The translations under genes and the position numbers were made by a program. Below, piece after piece: positions 8,824-16,999 of a stretch of DNA of 64,000 nucleotides; position 1 is the first letter of the stretch; each line of letters opens with the position of its first letter. The notes beneath the pieces were generated by a model. It saw nothing but the letters and a program-made list of their open reading frames with translations, was not told the origin of the DNA and searched no databases. The DNA is from Shouchella oshimensis (GTDB taxonomy: Bacteria; Bacillota; Bacilli; Bacillales; Bacillaceae_D). The DNA is taken from positions 3,955,836-4,019,835 of the forward strand of contig NZ_KV917380.1 of assembly GCF_002019765.1 (NCBI RefSeq), given 5' to 3'.

Positions 8824-8955
8824 ATGTTATCTGAAATTGATACTTTAGCCATCTCCTCAAGAATATTAGCCTTAATAGGCGGAATCCTTATCGTTATTGC
8901 GTCCTTTATATCGCTTAAGGTTGAATTAAGCCGAATTGATGTTGGTATTTTTTAA
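8824..8955 (+). CDS. 43-aa membrane protein
   Basis: ATG 8824 with GATAGGAG upstream, ending at TAA 8953-8955. One hydrophobic segment (RILALIGGILIVIASFISL) is flanked by short polar ends. It is the last gene of a three-gene unit of tiny proteins. Function is unknown. Confidence 0.5.
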   Translation: MLSEIDTLAISSRILALIGGILIVIASFISLKVELSRIDVGIF

Positions 8956-8991
8956 GCATTTTTTTGCACGTCAAAAGTATATTTAATCCAT

Positions 8992-9016
8992 ACCTACCCT
9001 AACAGGTAGGTTTTTT
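8992..9016 (+). terminator. Rho-independent terminator of the small-gene unit
   Basis: ACCTACC/GGTAGGT stem with a 5- to 6-base loop, followed by six Ts, about 40 bases after the 43-aa gene. The following 9017-9236 interval shows no gene. The ICE transfer operon arrives from the right and ends at about 9237. Confidence 0.75.
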
Positions 9017-9236
9017 AGTGAATTGAATTAACCAAAAATGAGCGTAATTTAATGAAAGCAATATTACCACCATCCTCTTCATGTATAAATGTAATTTTAA
9101 TTGCAAAGGCAAAAAGGCTACATGAAGTTTGATCCTGTATTTTATTTGTTGCACGCCCTAATTGATTTTGTACAGGAGTCTTCTTAACGTTTCTAAATTC
9201 AGCGATAGTCGAAAGTGAGAGTCGGATTTCTATAGT

Positions 9237-9605
9237 TTAATGTACCAAGCTTTGTCTTTCATGGTAATCTGGCTCTCGATCTATCAAACCCAATCGATCA
9301 TCCGTTTGATTCATTCTAGGCAACCATTCATAACTATCTCCGTTTTTCTCATAAAACTCATAACGAACGGTCTTTTCCTCATCCTCTAAATCAAAGAAGC
9401 CAATTCTAATATACCGACCTCCTTCATAAACACTTATATCTGCATTCTCACGAGTGACCTGCTCTTCATCCATCCACATCATAGCAGTGTCGTCATTCTT
9501 ATATAAATCAATCACCTCTTCAATCTCAGCGTCATATTCACTTCCACCACAAGCTGCTAACAACAAACCTACTAAAGAAACAACACTTAACAAGCTCTTT
9601 TTCAA
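9237..9605 (-). CDS. Lipoprotein in the yddJ position of an ICEBs1-type element
   Basis: A signal peptide of the lipoprotein type (KKSLLSVVSLVGLLLAACGG, Cys at the lipobox) is followed by an acidic domain of about 100 residues. I favour TTG 9605 because the ATG at 9614 abuts the GGAGG site. It is the last gene of the transfer operon, the place held in ICEBs1 by yddJ, a lipoprotein that blocks redundant transfer into cells already carrying the element. Sequence similarity to YddJ was not tested, so the exclusion role is inferred from position, size and lipidation only. Confidence 0.55.
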   Translation of the reverse strand: MKKSLLSVVSLVGLLLAACGGSEYDAEIEEVIDLYKNDDTAMMWMDEEQVTRENADISVYEGGRYIRIGFFDLEDEEKTVRYEFYEKNGDSYEWLPRMNQTDDRLGLIDREPDYHERQSLVH

Positions 9606-9691
9606 TTTCCTCATCCTCCTTTGATTTTGGTTCATCCTAACATCTATCCACTTAAATTCTAAGAGGTTCATAGATTTTCCCAACCAATTTT

Positions 9692-10210
9692 CTATTGCTG
9701 TGTAAAAGTGAAGTTGGCAACCTTCCATTGGTCCTCCTCTACTATCATTTCTAACGTTAGTATGGTCATTGCTACACTTGATAGATCATTCACTTCAATT
9801 CGATTATCAAACAAAGCAACAACCTCCACACGATCATCTAGTGATTGCCCTTCATAGATACTTAGGTTTTCCACGCTAGAATGAATCTTTTCTATATCGG
9901 TATCGCCATAAATTTCCTCTAAACCCTCTGCACCGTCAAACTGTAACTGTCCCAAGGCTTCGTTTGTGGCATAACTTTCTACATCTTGCTTTGCTGGTTT
10001 GTCTTGGTAGTTAAAATAGCCATTGATAAAATCATTAGCTACTTCCTTCGCCTGTTCGTTTGTCTCAACTTCAATAACGTTTTCATTTTTAAGCTGTTCG
10101 TTTTGCTCCACCAATGTTAGATTCTCGTTTTTTAAGCTGCTGTTTTGAAAGATAAAAAATAGCATCGTTCCAAGCAACAACACAATTATCGCTTTCATTT
10201 TCTTTTGCAT
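9692..10210 (-). CDS. Membrane-anchored accessory protein in the yddI position
   Basis: Protein of 172 aa. An N-terminal membrane anchor (IIVLLLGTMLFFIF) is followed by a short coiled-coil-like stretch (residues about 25-50, LVEQNEQLKNEN) and an extracellular alpha/beta domain of NTF2-like appearance. It starts 19 bases after the wall hydrolase gene and precedes the lipoprotein, exactly as yddI follows cwlT in ICEBs1. The domain resembles those of TcpC/VirB8-type accessory proteins in overall pattern only. No function can be assigned. Confidence 0.6.
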   Translation of the reverse strand: MQKKMKAIIVLLLGTMLFFIFQNSSLKNENLTLVEQNEQLKNENVIEVETNEQAKEVANDFINGYFNYQDKPAKQDVESYATNEALGQLQFDGAEGLEEIYGDTDIEKIHSSVENLSIYEGQSLDDRVEVVALFDNRIEVNDLSSVAMTILTLEMIVEEDQWKVANFTFTQQ

Positions 10211-10228
10211 GTATACCGCCCTTTCTTA

Positions 10229-11263
10229 TTAAAGTCCCAAAGTCTCTTTTGGATCGATTTTGTCTTGATGTGCTTGACCAAGTTCCGTCATATGCTCCAA
10301 GTGAAGGTGGTTGCCTGTACTTGAACCTGTTGTGCCACATTTACCTAATGCTTCTCCCTGATTTACTTCCTGACCGTTTGATACACCTATAGAAGATAAG
10401 TGCGCATAACGGGAAAACTCGTTTTCCCCATGCTGAACAGTTACATAATTGCCATAGCCTACATTGCTATGTTTTGCCTCAACAACTCTGCCATCTGCCA
10501 CGCTTAAAATAGAATCTGCTGGTGTACAGCCAAAGTCGAGCCCCCCATGGAATGTATTCCTTTCTCCAGTAACGGGATGTGTTCGCCATCCAAATTCGCT
10601 TGTGATGCGTATATCTCTTAATGGCAATGCCCAATCTGCATCTCCTGCTGCGTATTCGGGTTCAGTTTTATCTAAATAACGCATGACATTATCAACGTAG
10701 TTTGGGTCTCCATAAACACTCCATCCTAAGCGCTCTCTCATATGATTGGAGAATTGTTGTGCCAGTTCTTTGCTATAGTTACCATTGTTATGTTCATTTG
10801 CGTAATCAATAAAACCGTGCCCCATGTTGTAGCTTTGTAAGGCTAATTCTGTATTACCACCAGCACTTTCTAGTACATTTGCAAAATAGCTCACACCTTG
10901 TTTAATAGATAGCTCTGGATCGGTGATTGTATTAACAGGCAGTCCAAGTGATTCAGATGATTGCATGACATCGGCTAGGCGACCACCACTTTCTTGCATG
11001 GTCATTGCCATTAAAATTTCAATATGATCTTCAATGCCATTTTCTTTCGCATAACGTTCAAAGTAACTGCGGTACCGCTCAATCTCTGGGCCTACTCCAT
11101 TAAACGTATAGTCCGAATTAATATCACTTTCGATTTCAGAATGGGCATCATTCCCTGTTGTGTTGCTTTCTCCTGTAATAACCATGACAACGCCCATTAG
11201 AATCAATGCCACAAACATAAATGGAATGGTCACTAGAACTAAACCACATCCTAGCTTTTTCAT
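10229..11263 (-). CDS. cwlT: CwlT-like bifunctional cell-wall hydrolase (lysozyme-like + M23 peptidase)
   Basis: Opens the peptidoglycan for the conjugation channel. The 344-aa protein has an N-terminal membrane anchor (about residues 8-30), a CwlT/SLT lysozyme-like domain (catalytic Glu in AMTMQESGG, then SYNMGHGFIDYA) and a C-terminal M23/LytM metallopeptidase domain from about residue 215 (EFGWRTHPVTG, zinc ligands in FHGGLDFG and HLHLEH). ICEBs1 CwlT instead carries an NlpC/P60 peptidase at this place, so the peptidase module differs. It lies between conG and the yddI-like gene in the transfer operon. Confidence 0.85.
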   Translation of the reverse strand: MKKLGCGLVLVTIPFMFVALILMGVVMVITGESNTTGNDAHSEIESDINSDYTFNGVGPEIERYRSYFERYAKENGIEDHIEILMAMTMQESGGRLADVMQSSESLGLPVNTITDPELSIKQGVSYFANVLESAGGNTELALQSYNMGHGFIDYANEHNNGNYSKELAQQFSNHMRERLGWSVYGDPNYVDNVMRYLDKTEPEYAAGDADWALPLRDIRITSEFGWRTHPVTGERNTFHGGLDFGCTPADSILSVADGRVVEAKHSNVGYGNYVTVQHGENEFSRYAHLSSIGVSNGQEVNQGEALGKCGTTGSSTGNHLHLEHMTELGQAHQDKIDPKETLGL

Positions 11264-11294
11264 GTCGTCCTCCCTTCACGACAAAAAGGAACGT

Positions 11295-13451
11295 CTATTT
11301 AGACGCTCCCTTTGCTCTACGTGTATGCCGATCTTCTTCTTTTTCAATTGCTTCTAAATCTCTTTTTTCATTGTACTGTGCGGTTCTGGTAAGTTCTGTA
11401 TTCGGTTGATCATGGCGTTCATTGACCCTTTTAGTTGGTTGAACTCCTTGTTTTTCTTTGTTTTGAATCCATTGAGGTTCGTTTTGTGAAGGTTTTTGTT
11501 CCATTCGATTATTAGCAGAATTTATACCTTTTGTGTGACGTAATTGATTGTCTCTCTCTGATTTATCTACCGAACGCAACGCTCGATGATCGTCTAAGTA
11601 CGTCACATCACCTTGTTTGATAGACGGACGATACGATGGTTCCTGATGTTCACGTGGCTGTGGTTGTTTCGTTCGTTCGTGTTCTCTTTGATTGATTTCT
11701 TGTCTTGGCGCATGCCGTTCATCTTTTTGATAAGCCGTAACTGGGCTTAAATCTTCTGTTGGTTGCTTCTGTTCTTTTTGCTCTTGTTTAGACGCTTGTT
11801 TTTCCGCTTTCTTCTTCCGCTTCTCTGCTTTCTTTTCTTCACGTTTTTGTTGGGGCGTCCGTTCAGTACGCTTTATTTGGTCATTGTGTGCGACAGCCGA
11901 AGACGGGCTTTCTAGTTTCCCATCAGTTTGTGGTGTTCGTGCTTCTGCTAATTGAGCAGTGTTTCGACCTTCTTTCACACTCGTACGATCACTTTTAGGT
12001 GGTGCTTGATGCTCGGTTTGTTGAATAGGCGATTCCCGTAAACCTGCCGGGCGTGGTTTTATTGCGTTAACAGCCGGATTGACCATTTCATTCCGTACTT
12101 GATTAAGCATGTTGTTATCAACCGACGTAACTTTCCCAGCTGTCACCATTTTAATTAACGCATCTCGTTTCCAGATCATTAAAAGCAAGACGGCAATTAA
12201 CACAGTCAGATTGACTAAATACATCGCAAATCCTTCTGGAGGCAAGACCGCATCGACGATGAAGCAAAGCACATAGACAAACAAAACAAGGATACCAAGC
12301 ATTACTTTTAAAACGAACACACTTAATAGCTTGCCGATGCTTACAAAACCTGAATATGCCAATTGAGGAATGTACGACATGATGAACGAAAATGGGATAA
12401 AAAACGCAAGCGCCAACGCGATAAGCTGCAAGAGGAAATTTAGCAATGCTAGTAGCAAGAACGGTATACCGAGCAGAATGGAACCAAATAAAGCGATTAA
12501 GGATTGCCCCATTTGTTGAAAGACATTTCCTCCACCCATGTTTTCGTTGTTATACTCGTCTATTTCACCATCTACATAGCTTTGCCTATCCTTTTCGCCA
12601 TCACTCGTTAACTGAAACGACAACATGCGATCTACTCTGTTGAAATGGCTTCCGCCCGGAAAATCTTCTGGATCAGCGTGGTCATTCTCATTAATTGCGT
12701 TCTCACTTGTCGTGCCGTAATTTACAATGAGATAAGGCTTTTTCATTGCCAAATCAAAGTAGACATTTCTCATGATTGAGATGGTACCATCCATTTTGTT
12801 TTCAGGATCAATTTGACTCGTATCGGCATAAACGCCTTCACCTTCAGCCACATTAATTAATCCATTCCCCGCTTCAAGCATGTAACCTTGTGCTTCAACA
12901 GACAATGCATTTAATGACTTCATAAAGTAGCCAGCATTAAGCATCCAGTAGCCACCTACAACAAGCACCAAAAAGAATAAAACGGATCTTCTCAAAGCTT
13001 CTTGGACGCTTCCCTTTGCAATAAACAAATAGACAATGTAGCCTACCGCAAATACAAAAAGCAACTCGCCGAAGTGTTCTTTCAACGTATCATATACGGT
13101 AGTTGAAATTATTGTTAATGTATCCGCAAATTCATCAATCGGCTCTAATGAATACAATTTATCCATTGCTGTATCTACGACTAGAACAACGTTCCCAGCT
13201 AGAGAAAAAATGACATTCGTAAAGCCTACGAATGCCCCCTTAATTCGACCGTCAGCATCTTCATTGTTGGCTACGTATCTTGATATGGGAAAGCGTTTAA
13301 TGGAAAGCTCAACACCCCCTTTTTCTTCTATCTTTGGTTCGGTCATATTCTCTTGGTCATTCGCAAAAACGATTGTATGAGAACCAAAAAAGAGCAGGGC
13401 AATGAGCGCTGCTCCAATACTTATCCAAATCGCTTTTTGTTTCCAGTTCAT
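11295..13451 (-). CDS. conG: ConG-like polytopic conjugation channel protein
   Basis: Core membrane component of the type IV secretion apparatus (ConG/TcpH/VirB6-like). The 718-aa protein has a signal/anchor segment, an extracellular loop region, several membrane segments clustered at about residues 130-180 and 325-440 (FLLLALLNFLLQLIALALAF and neighbours) and a long hydrophilic, Gln/Lys/Arg-rich cytoplasmic tail from about residue 480 (KKAEKRKKKAEKQASK and similar). That layout fits the family. It follows yddF by 15 bases and precedes the cwlT-like gene, as in ICEBs1. Confidence 0.85.
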   Translation of the reverse strand: MNWKQKAIWISIGAALIALLFFGSHTIVFANDQENMTEPKIEEKGGVELSIKRFPISRYVANNEDADGRIKGAFVGFTNVIFSLAGNVVLVVDTAMDKLYSLEPIDEFADTLTIISTTVYDTLKEHFGELLFVFAVGYIVYLFIAKGSVQEALRRSVLFFLVLVVGGYWMLNAGYFMKSLNALSVEAQGYMLEAGNGLINVAEGEGVYADTSQIDPENKMDGTISIMRNVYFDLAMKKPYLIVNYGTTSENAINENDHADPEDFPGGSHFNRVDRMLSFQLTSDGEKDRQSYVDGEIDEYNNENMGGGNVFQQMGQSLIALFGSILLGIPFLLLALLNFLLQLIALALAFFIPFSFIMSYIPQLAYSGFVSIGKLLSVFVLKVMLGILVLFVYVLCFIVDAVLPPEGFAMYLVNLTVLIAVLLLMIWKRDALIKMVTAGKVTSVDNNMLNQVRNEMVNPAVNAIKPRPAGLRESPIQQTEHQAPPKSDRTSVKEGRNTAQLAEARTPQTDGKLESPSSAVAHNDQIKRTERTPQQKREEKKAEKRKKKAEKQASKQEQKEQKQPTEDLSPVTAYQKDERHAPRQEINQREHERTKQPQPREHQEPSYRPSIKQGDVTYLDDHRALRSVDKSERDNQLRHTKGINSANNRMEQKPSQNEPQWIQNKEKQGVQPTKRVNERHDQPNTELTRTAQYNEKRDLEAIEKEEDRHTRRAKGASK

Positions 13452-13465
13452 CCTCTCCCTCCTTT

Positions 13466-13792
13466 CTAGTCCATTCTTGTTAGAAGAAAGAAATCATAGT
13501 TGACGCTTTGTAGTTCTTTTTCTGTCAGCTTCTTGTATTCGATGTAGCGGTCATACAACTTGAAACAAAGGGCTTTCTGGTATTTCTCTTGCCTAAATCG
13601 GATACGGTTAACTGGGACTGGAAAACCAAGTAGTTCTTCTAAGACAAGTGATGAGGACTCGTGCCCGACATAGCTTTGATAGTTTGTTTCATGTGCGAAC
13701 ATCATTTTTCGTGCTTCCATTAAGGTGATTTTTTCTGCCTTATACAAGCCTTGATTGGTAATAACCAATGAATTTAATATCGCTAACTTCAT
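13466..13792 (-). CDS. yddF: YddF, DUF1874 (AcrIII-1/ring-nuclease-fold) protein
   Basis: 108-aa soluble protein that I recognise as YddF of ICEBs1, a member of DUF1874. Visible family features are the N-terminal AILNS strand, a helix (LMEARKMM), the conserved YVGHESSS loop with His at about residue 44, LLGFPVPVNR, and the C-terminal YDFFLLTR motif. DUF1874 includes the viral anti-CRISPR AcrIII-1, which degrades the cyclic tetra-adenylate messenger of type III CRISPR systems through an active-site His in this loop. Whether the ICE member has that activity is not shown here. It sits tightly between conE and conG. Confidence 0.88.
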   Translation of the reverse strand: MKLAILNSLVITNQGLYKAEKITLMEARKMMFAHETNYQSYVGHESSSLVLEELLGFPVPVNRIRFRQEKYQKALCFKLYDRYIEYKKLTEKELQSVNYDFFLLTRMD

Positions 13793-13806
13793 CCTCTACC
13801 TCCCTT

Positions 13807-16305
13807 CTATAAATACTTTTCTTCTGCCGTTGCCACTGAAGACGTCTCAACGGTTTCTAGCGCTCCATACCATTCGTCGAATAAGCACTCAATGCTCATT
13901 TTTGCTGTTCGACCATAATAGTCTTTAAAAAGGCATTGTCCTTGGAACATGTTTTCCATCATGTCTTCGTTCTCTTCACTCGGCTCCATATTCATCCACT
14001 TAAGCACTTCTTTTCGCTCTGTTGGTTCATCGAACGCAAATGCTACACCGAAGTTTCCCGATTCTTCTTCACGCAATGCGTCTTTCGTGCTTTGTGAAAT
14101 AAAGACGAGGGCATTATTATAACTCCGTCCTACACGACGCATTTGTTTTTCTACTTTTCTTCCTTGTTGGCTGGATGTAATAACCCATGCTTCGTCCATA
14201 AATTCCATTGTCCGTTCTTCCTTGTTCATACCAAATAGCTCGCAAAACTTTCCAAGCGCAAACATAACGGCACTTGATTTTAGTTGTGAGTTTGTGTAGC
14301 TTTCGATTGGATCGGTCGCTTCTGGTAGATCAAGGTTTTCGATTTCAACGATACTAATACGCTTGTTTAACGAAAGTGCTTGATTTGAACCATCATGAAC
14401 ACATAGTTTCATAATCGAATCGGCTACGACTTCATATAAAAAATCCCCAGCCTTTTGGACTGCGGAATCATCGTGGTTTCTCATCTGTTCAATAATTGTC
14501 AGAGAGCCAACTTGCTCCCCGTTTTGCTTTTGCTCCAATACGTTGGTAATGGCACGTAGAAAAGCCGTATGCACATCGTCTTTGCCCTTAAAATCGTAAA
14601 CTTGAGCAAAGATGACTTGCACCATTTCCTTTGCTTGCATTGGTGGAAGAAATACAACTGGATCAAGTGCTCCCCAATTGTCTTCATCCGCTGCATCGAG
14701 CGTTGTAAAATGGAACTTCTCAAGATGCTGTGTGAATAGCGGATACTCTTGTTGCACTCTTGGGTTTTGCTTTACCTTATCAATCCATTTCCGTAATTCT
14801 TTCTTGGGATCAATGTACAAAGATTTCACGTTTAGCATACTGACATAGATAAACAACAGCTTTGCTAAAAAGGATTTACCCGTGCCTGTATCCCCCGTAA
14901 TTAGAACATGGGGCGAACGTGTCTTTGACCCTTTGAGCTGTTGGTTAGCTAAGAACATATGGTACAAAACAGGAAATCGACTTGCTGAAATCGCGCCTTG
15001 TAAATCAGCATGCTTCACAAACGGATCAATCCAACCAATAAAAAAGCCAATCTTTGAACCAACATCAGCTGATACGCCAAATAACCCTTCTGCCAAACCA
15101 TCTTGAGTAGTCTTTTGCAGCCAATTTCGGTTTGTTACATCTAATCGTTCCCCGGGAAGAAACTTATAGAACAAAGGCAATTGATCCGCGACTGGAATAC
15201 GACACGTTATGCCTGCTGACTTCATATGTCTTGTCACAAGCTTTGCCCGATTTTTACATTCCTTCTTGGTCTCCCCTTGTACGACAATGACCGCTAACCA
15301 GTTCAACATGTCTACATCATCTTTTTTTATTTCGTTTTGTAAGTGTCTCACTAAATAAGCACTCGCACTTACCGATGAATCTTCTTGATCGCCAACACGG
15401 TTTTGTTCCAGCGTTGATTCTTTTAGCTGCTGCTTCTTTAAATTCAAATCCATCTTCGTTTTTGATTTGCTTTCGACTTGCACTTTCATCTCAATCTCTA
15501 CTGAAAAAGGAAGCGTTTGCGCCTCGTAGAACAGCTCACTCTCCGCCATATTATGTCGAAACTCGTCGATCACCACAAATGACATATAGCCTTCCGATTC
15601 ATCGCTCGTTAGTTTCAACACTCCAGAAGAGGTTGGATCAATTAACGTGTTTGTTATCGCATCTACAGAGGCATTTTCAATCTCTTCCCCTACTTGATGG
15701 TCTAAGCCTCGTAAGAAGTTATAGCGATTTACATAGATTAATTCGTCTTCTCTTAAACGAATTCCATTCACCATTGCACATAGACTGGCGGTTGTTTCCT
15801 CTGCCTCTTCGTACTGTTGAAAGAAAGAGGTGGAAACGCTTTGTTCCCACCCTAATAGATTTACAATTGTATCTGTTGCCGTTGAAAACATCGACATCAT
15901 GTTTTCCTTAAGTTCAGCATCACTATTGACTAAGTTCTGCTTTAATTTCACCCCTAATATAAAATCATTCTTTGTGACTTTTCCTAAGCGTTGATTAAGC
16001 AATCGTACTGTTTCTTCTGTATAGTACTCTGCCATTTGCTTTGCGTCTTCTGCGAGATCTTGTTCCAAGTCAGCAAATCGTTCTTCTAGCCGATATTCTT
16101 GTGGGTACATCATTAGATGAAAATCCTTATGCGTGGTTAGCTCTTCAAAGAAGGCTTTCCAGTTCCGTTTGTAGCTGTTTACTACTTTTTTATTTTGCAT
16201 GGGAATGGACTGACTCTTGATTCGGTAATACGCCCACACGTCGCCCGTTCTCGTTAACAGTAGATTGTTCCTCATCGTTTTCATTGGTGTTTTCAATGTA
16301 CTCAC
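13807..16305 (-). CDS. conE: ConE, VirB4-family conjugation ATPase
   Basis: Membrane-associated ATPase that powers the conjugation machine. The 832-aa length is essentially that of ICEBs1 ConE. The Walker A motif is ITGDTGTGKSF (about residue 475) and Walker B is MEFMDEAWVI (about residue 705), followed by a conserved ISQSTKDALREEE-type segment. The N-terminal half is the VirB4-type domain. Its start lies inside the end of conD (116-base overlap in another frame), implying translational coupling. Gene order conB-conC-conD-conE-yddF-conG is kept. Confidence 0.93.
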   Translation of the reverse strand: MSTLKTPMKTMRNNLLLTRTGDVWAYYRIKSQSIPMQNKKVVNSYKRNWKAFFEELTTHKDFHLMMYPQEYRLEERFADLEQDLAEDAKQMAEYYTEETVRLLNQRLGKVTKNDFILGVKLKQNLVNSDAELKENMMSMFSTATDTIVNLLGWEQSVSTSFFQQYEEAEETTASLCAMVNGIRLREDELIYVNRYNFLRGLDHQVGEEIENASVDAITNTLIDPTSSGVLKLTSDESEGYMSFVVIDEFRHNMAESELFYEAQTLPFSVEIEMKVQVESKSKTKMDLNLKKQQLKESTLEQNRVGDQEDSSVSASAYLVRHLQNEIKKDDVDMLNWLAVIVVQGETKKECKNRAKLVTRHMKSAGITCRIPVADQLPLFYKFLPGERLDVTNRNWLQKTTQDGLAEGLFGVSADVGSKIGFFIGWIDPFVKHADLQGAISASRFPVLYHMFLANQQLKGSKTRSPHVLITGDTGTGKSFLAKLLFIYVSMLNVKSLYIDPKKELRKWIDKVKQNPRVQQEYPLFTQHLEKFHFTTLDAADEDNWGALDPVVFLPPMQAKEMVQVIFAQVYDFKGKDDVHTAFLRAITNVLEQKQNGEQVGSLTIIEQMRNHDDSAVQKAGDFLYEVVADSIMKLCVHDGSNQALSLNKRISIVEIENLDLPEATDPIESYTNSQLKSSAVMFALGKFCELFGMNKEERTMEFMDEAWVITSSQQGRKVEKQMRRVGRSYNNALVFISQSTKDALREEESGNFGVAFAFDEPTERKEVLKWMNMEPSEENEDMMENMFQGQCLFKDYYGRTAKMSIECLFDEWYGALETVETSSVATAEEKYL

Positions 16306-16714
16306 GTTTTTTCGCCACCACCTTTACACAGCGTTTAAACTGGATTGTTGAAGCACTCATCCATTCGACCTCTCGATCATTACAGAAACGCTTTTTTGGA
16401 AGTTTTATTTGAACGTAGTATTTGGCTACATCCAAAAAATATAAATAAATGTTCTTACCTTCAGGTTTAATTTTCGTTACGAGTATGGTTAACGCTAGGG
16501 GTAAACCAATTAACCACATCACAAAGGTTCGTTCAAACGTATGAGGAAACCCCATACGAATAATCTGTCCTATCAGAAATGTCATCGTCATAAAAATAAA
16601 AAAGTTGATAACTGGGATCAACTCAAACGGGATTGGTAGACTATATGAAGCCGTCAGCTGCTGTACTTTTTTAGGTTCTCTTAATGCTTTTCGGTAGTTA
16701 AAAACGGTTCGCAA
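16190..16714 (-). CDS. conD: ConD-like conjugation membrane protein
   Basis: 174 aa with two adjacent membrane segments (about residues 32-50 and 60-82), a basic N-terminus (NYRKALREPKKVQQLTASYS) and a cytoplasmic tail. This matches ConD/TcpD-PrgI-type small channel proteins next to VirB4 in ICEBs1-like elements. It follows conC by 12 bases. Its last 38 codons overlap the start of conE; whether the whole tail is retained or conE starts later cannot be decided from sequence alone. Confidence 0.8.
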   Translation of the reverse strand: MRTVFNYRKALREPKKVQQLTASYSLPIPFELIPVINFFIFMTMTFLIGQIIRMGFPHTFERTFVMWLIGLPLALTILVTKIKPEGKNIYLYFLDVAKYYVQIKLPKKRFCNDREVEWMSASTIQFKRCVKVVAKKREYIENTNENDEEQSTVNENGRRVGVLPNQESVHSHAK

Positions 16715-16726
16715 CCTCTCACCTCC

Positions 16727-16984
16727 TTAGAATGTATCAATGAATGCTTCAATCCACCCGCTCACTTGAGACCAATTTTGCACAACAAATGTGGCGATTC
16801 CACCGACAATGCATGTCATAATAATTCCACCTATCTTAAATCGAGCTAAGTGTTTTGCGATCAAGAAGAAAACAAACAACCCTATTACTTGAGCTACAAC
16901 AACAAGCCCCCAATTCTCTACGCCATCTAGTGTCGGTAATCCACTAGGAACTGACCCTACCGTTAATTTATTTAATAGATTCAT
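16727..16984 (-). CDS. conC: ConC-like small membrane protein
   Basis: 85 aa with two membrane segments (LVVVAQVIGLFVFFLIA and IIMTCIVGGIATFVV). It has the size, topology and place of ConC between conB and conD. ConC in ICEBs1 is required for transfer. GGAGG precedes the ATG. The family is defined by context rather than catalytic motifs. Confidence 0.8.
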   Translation of the reverse strand: MNLLNKLTVGSVPSGLPTLDGVENWGLVVVAQVIGLFVFFLIAKHLARFKIGGIIMTCIVGGIATFVVQNWSQVSGWIEAFIDTF

Positions 16985-16999
16985 ATTCTTTTCCTCCTT

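Noticed and set aside
15375-15911. 178-codon plus frame inside conE
   Set aside because: Antisense to the VirB4 ATPase and lacks any recognisable domain or ribosome site.
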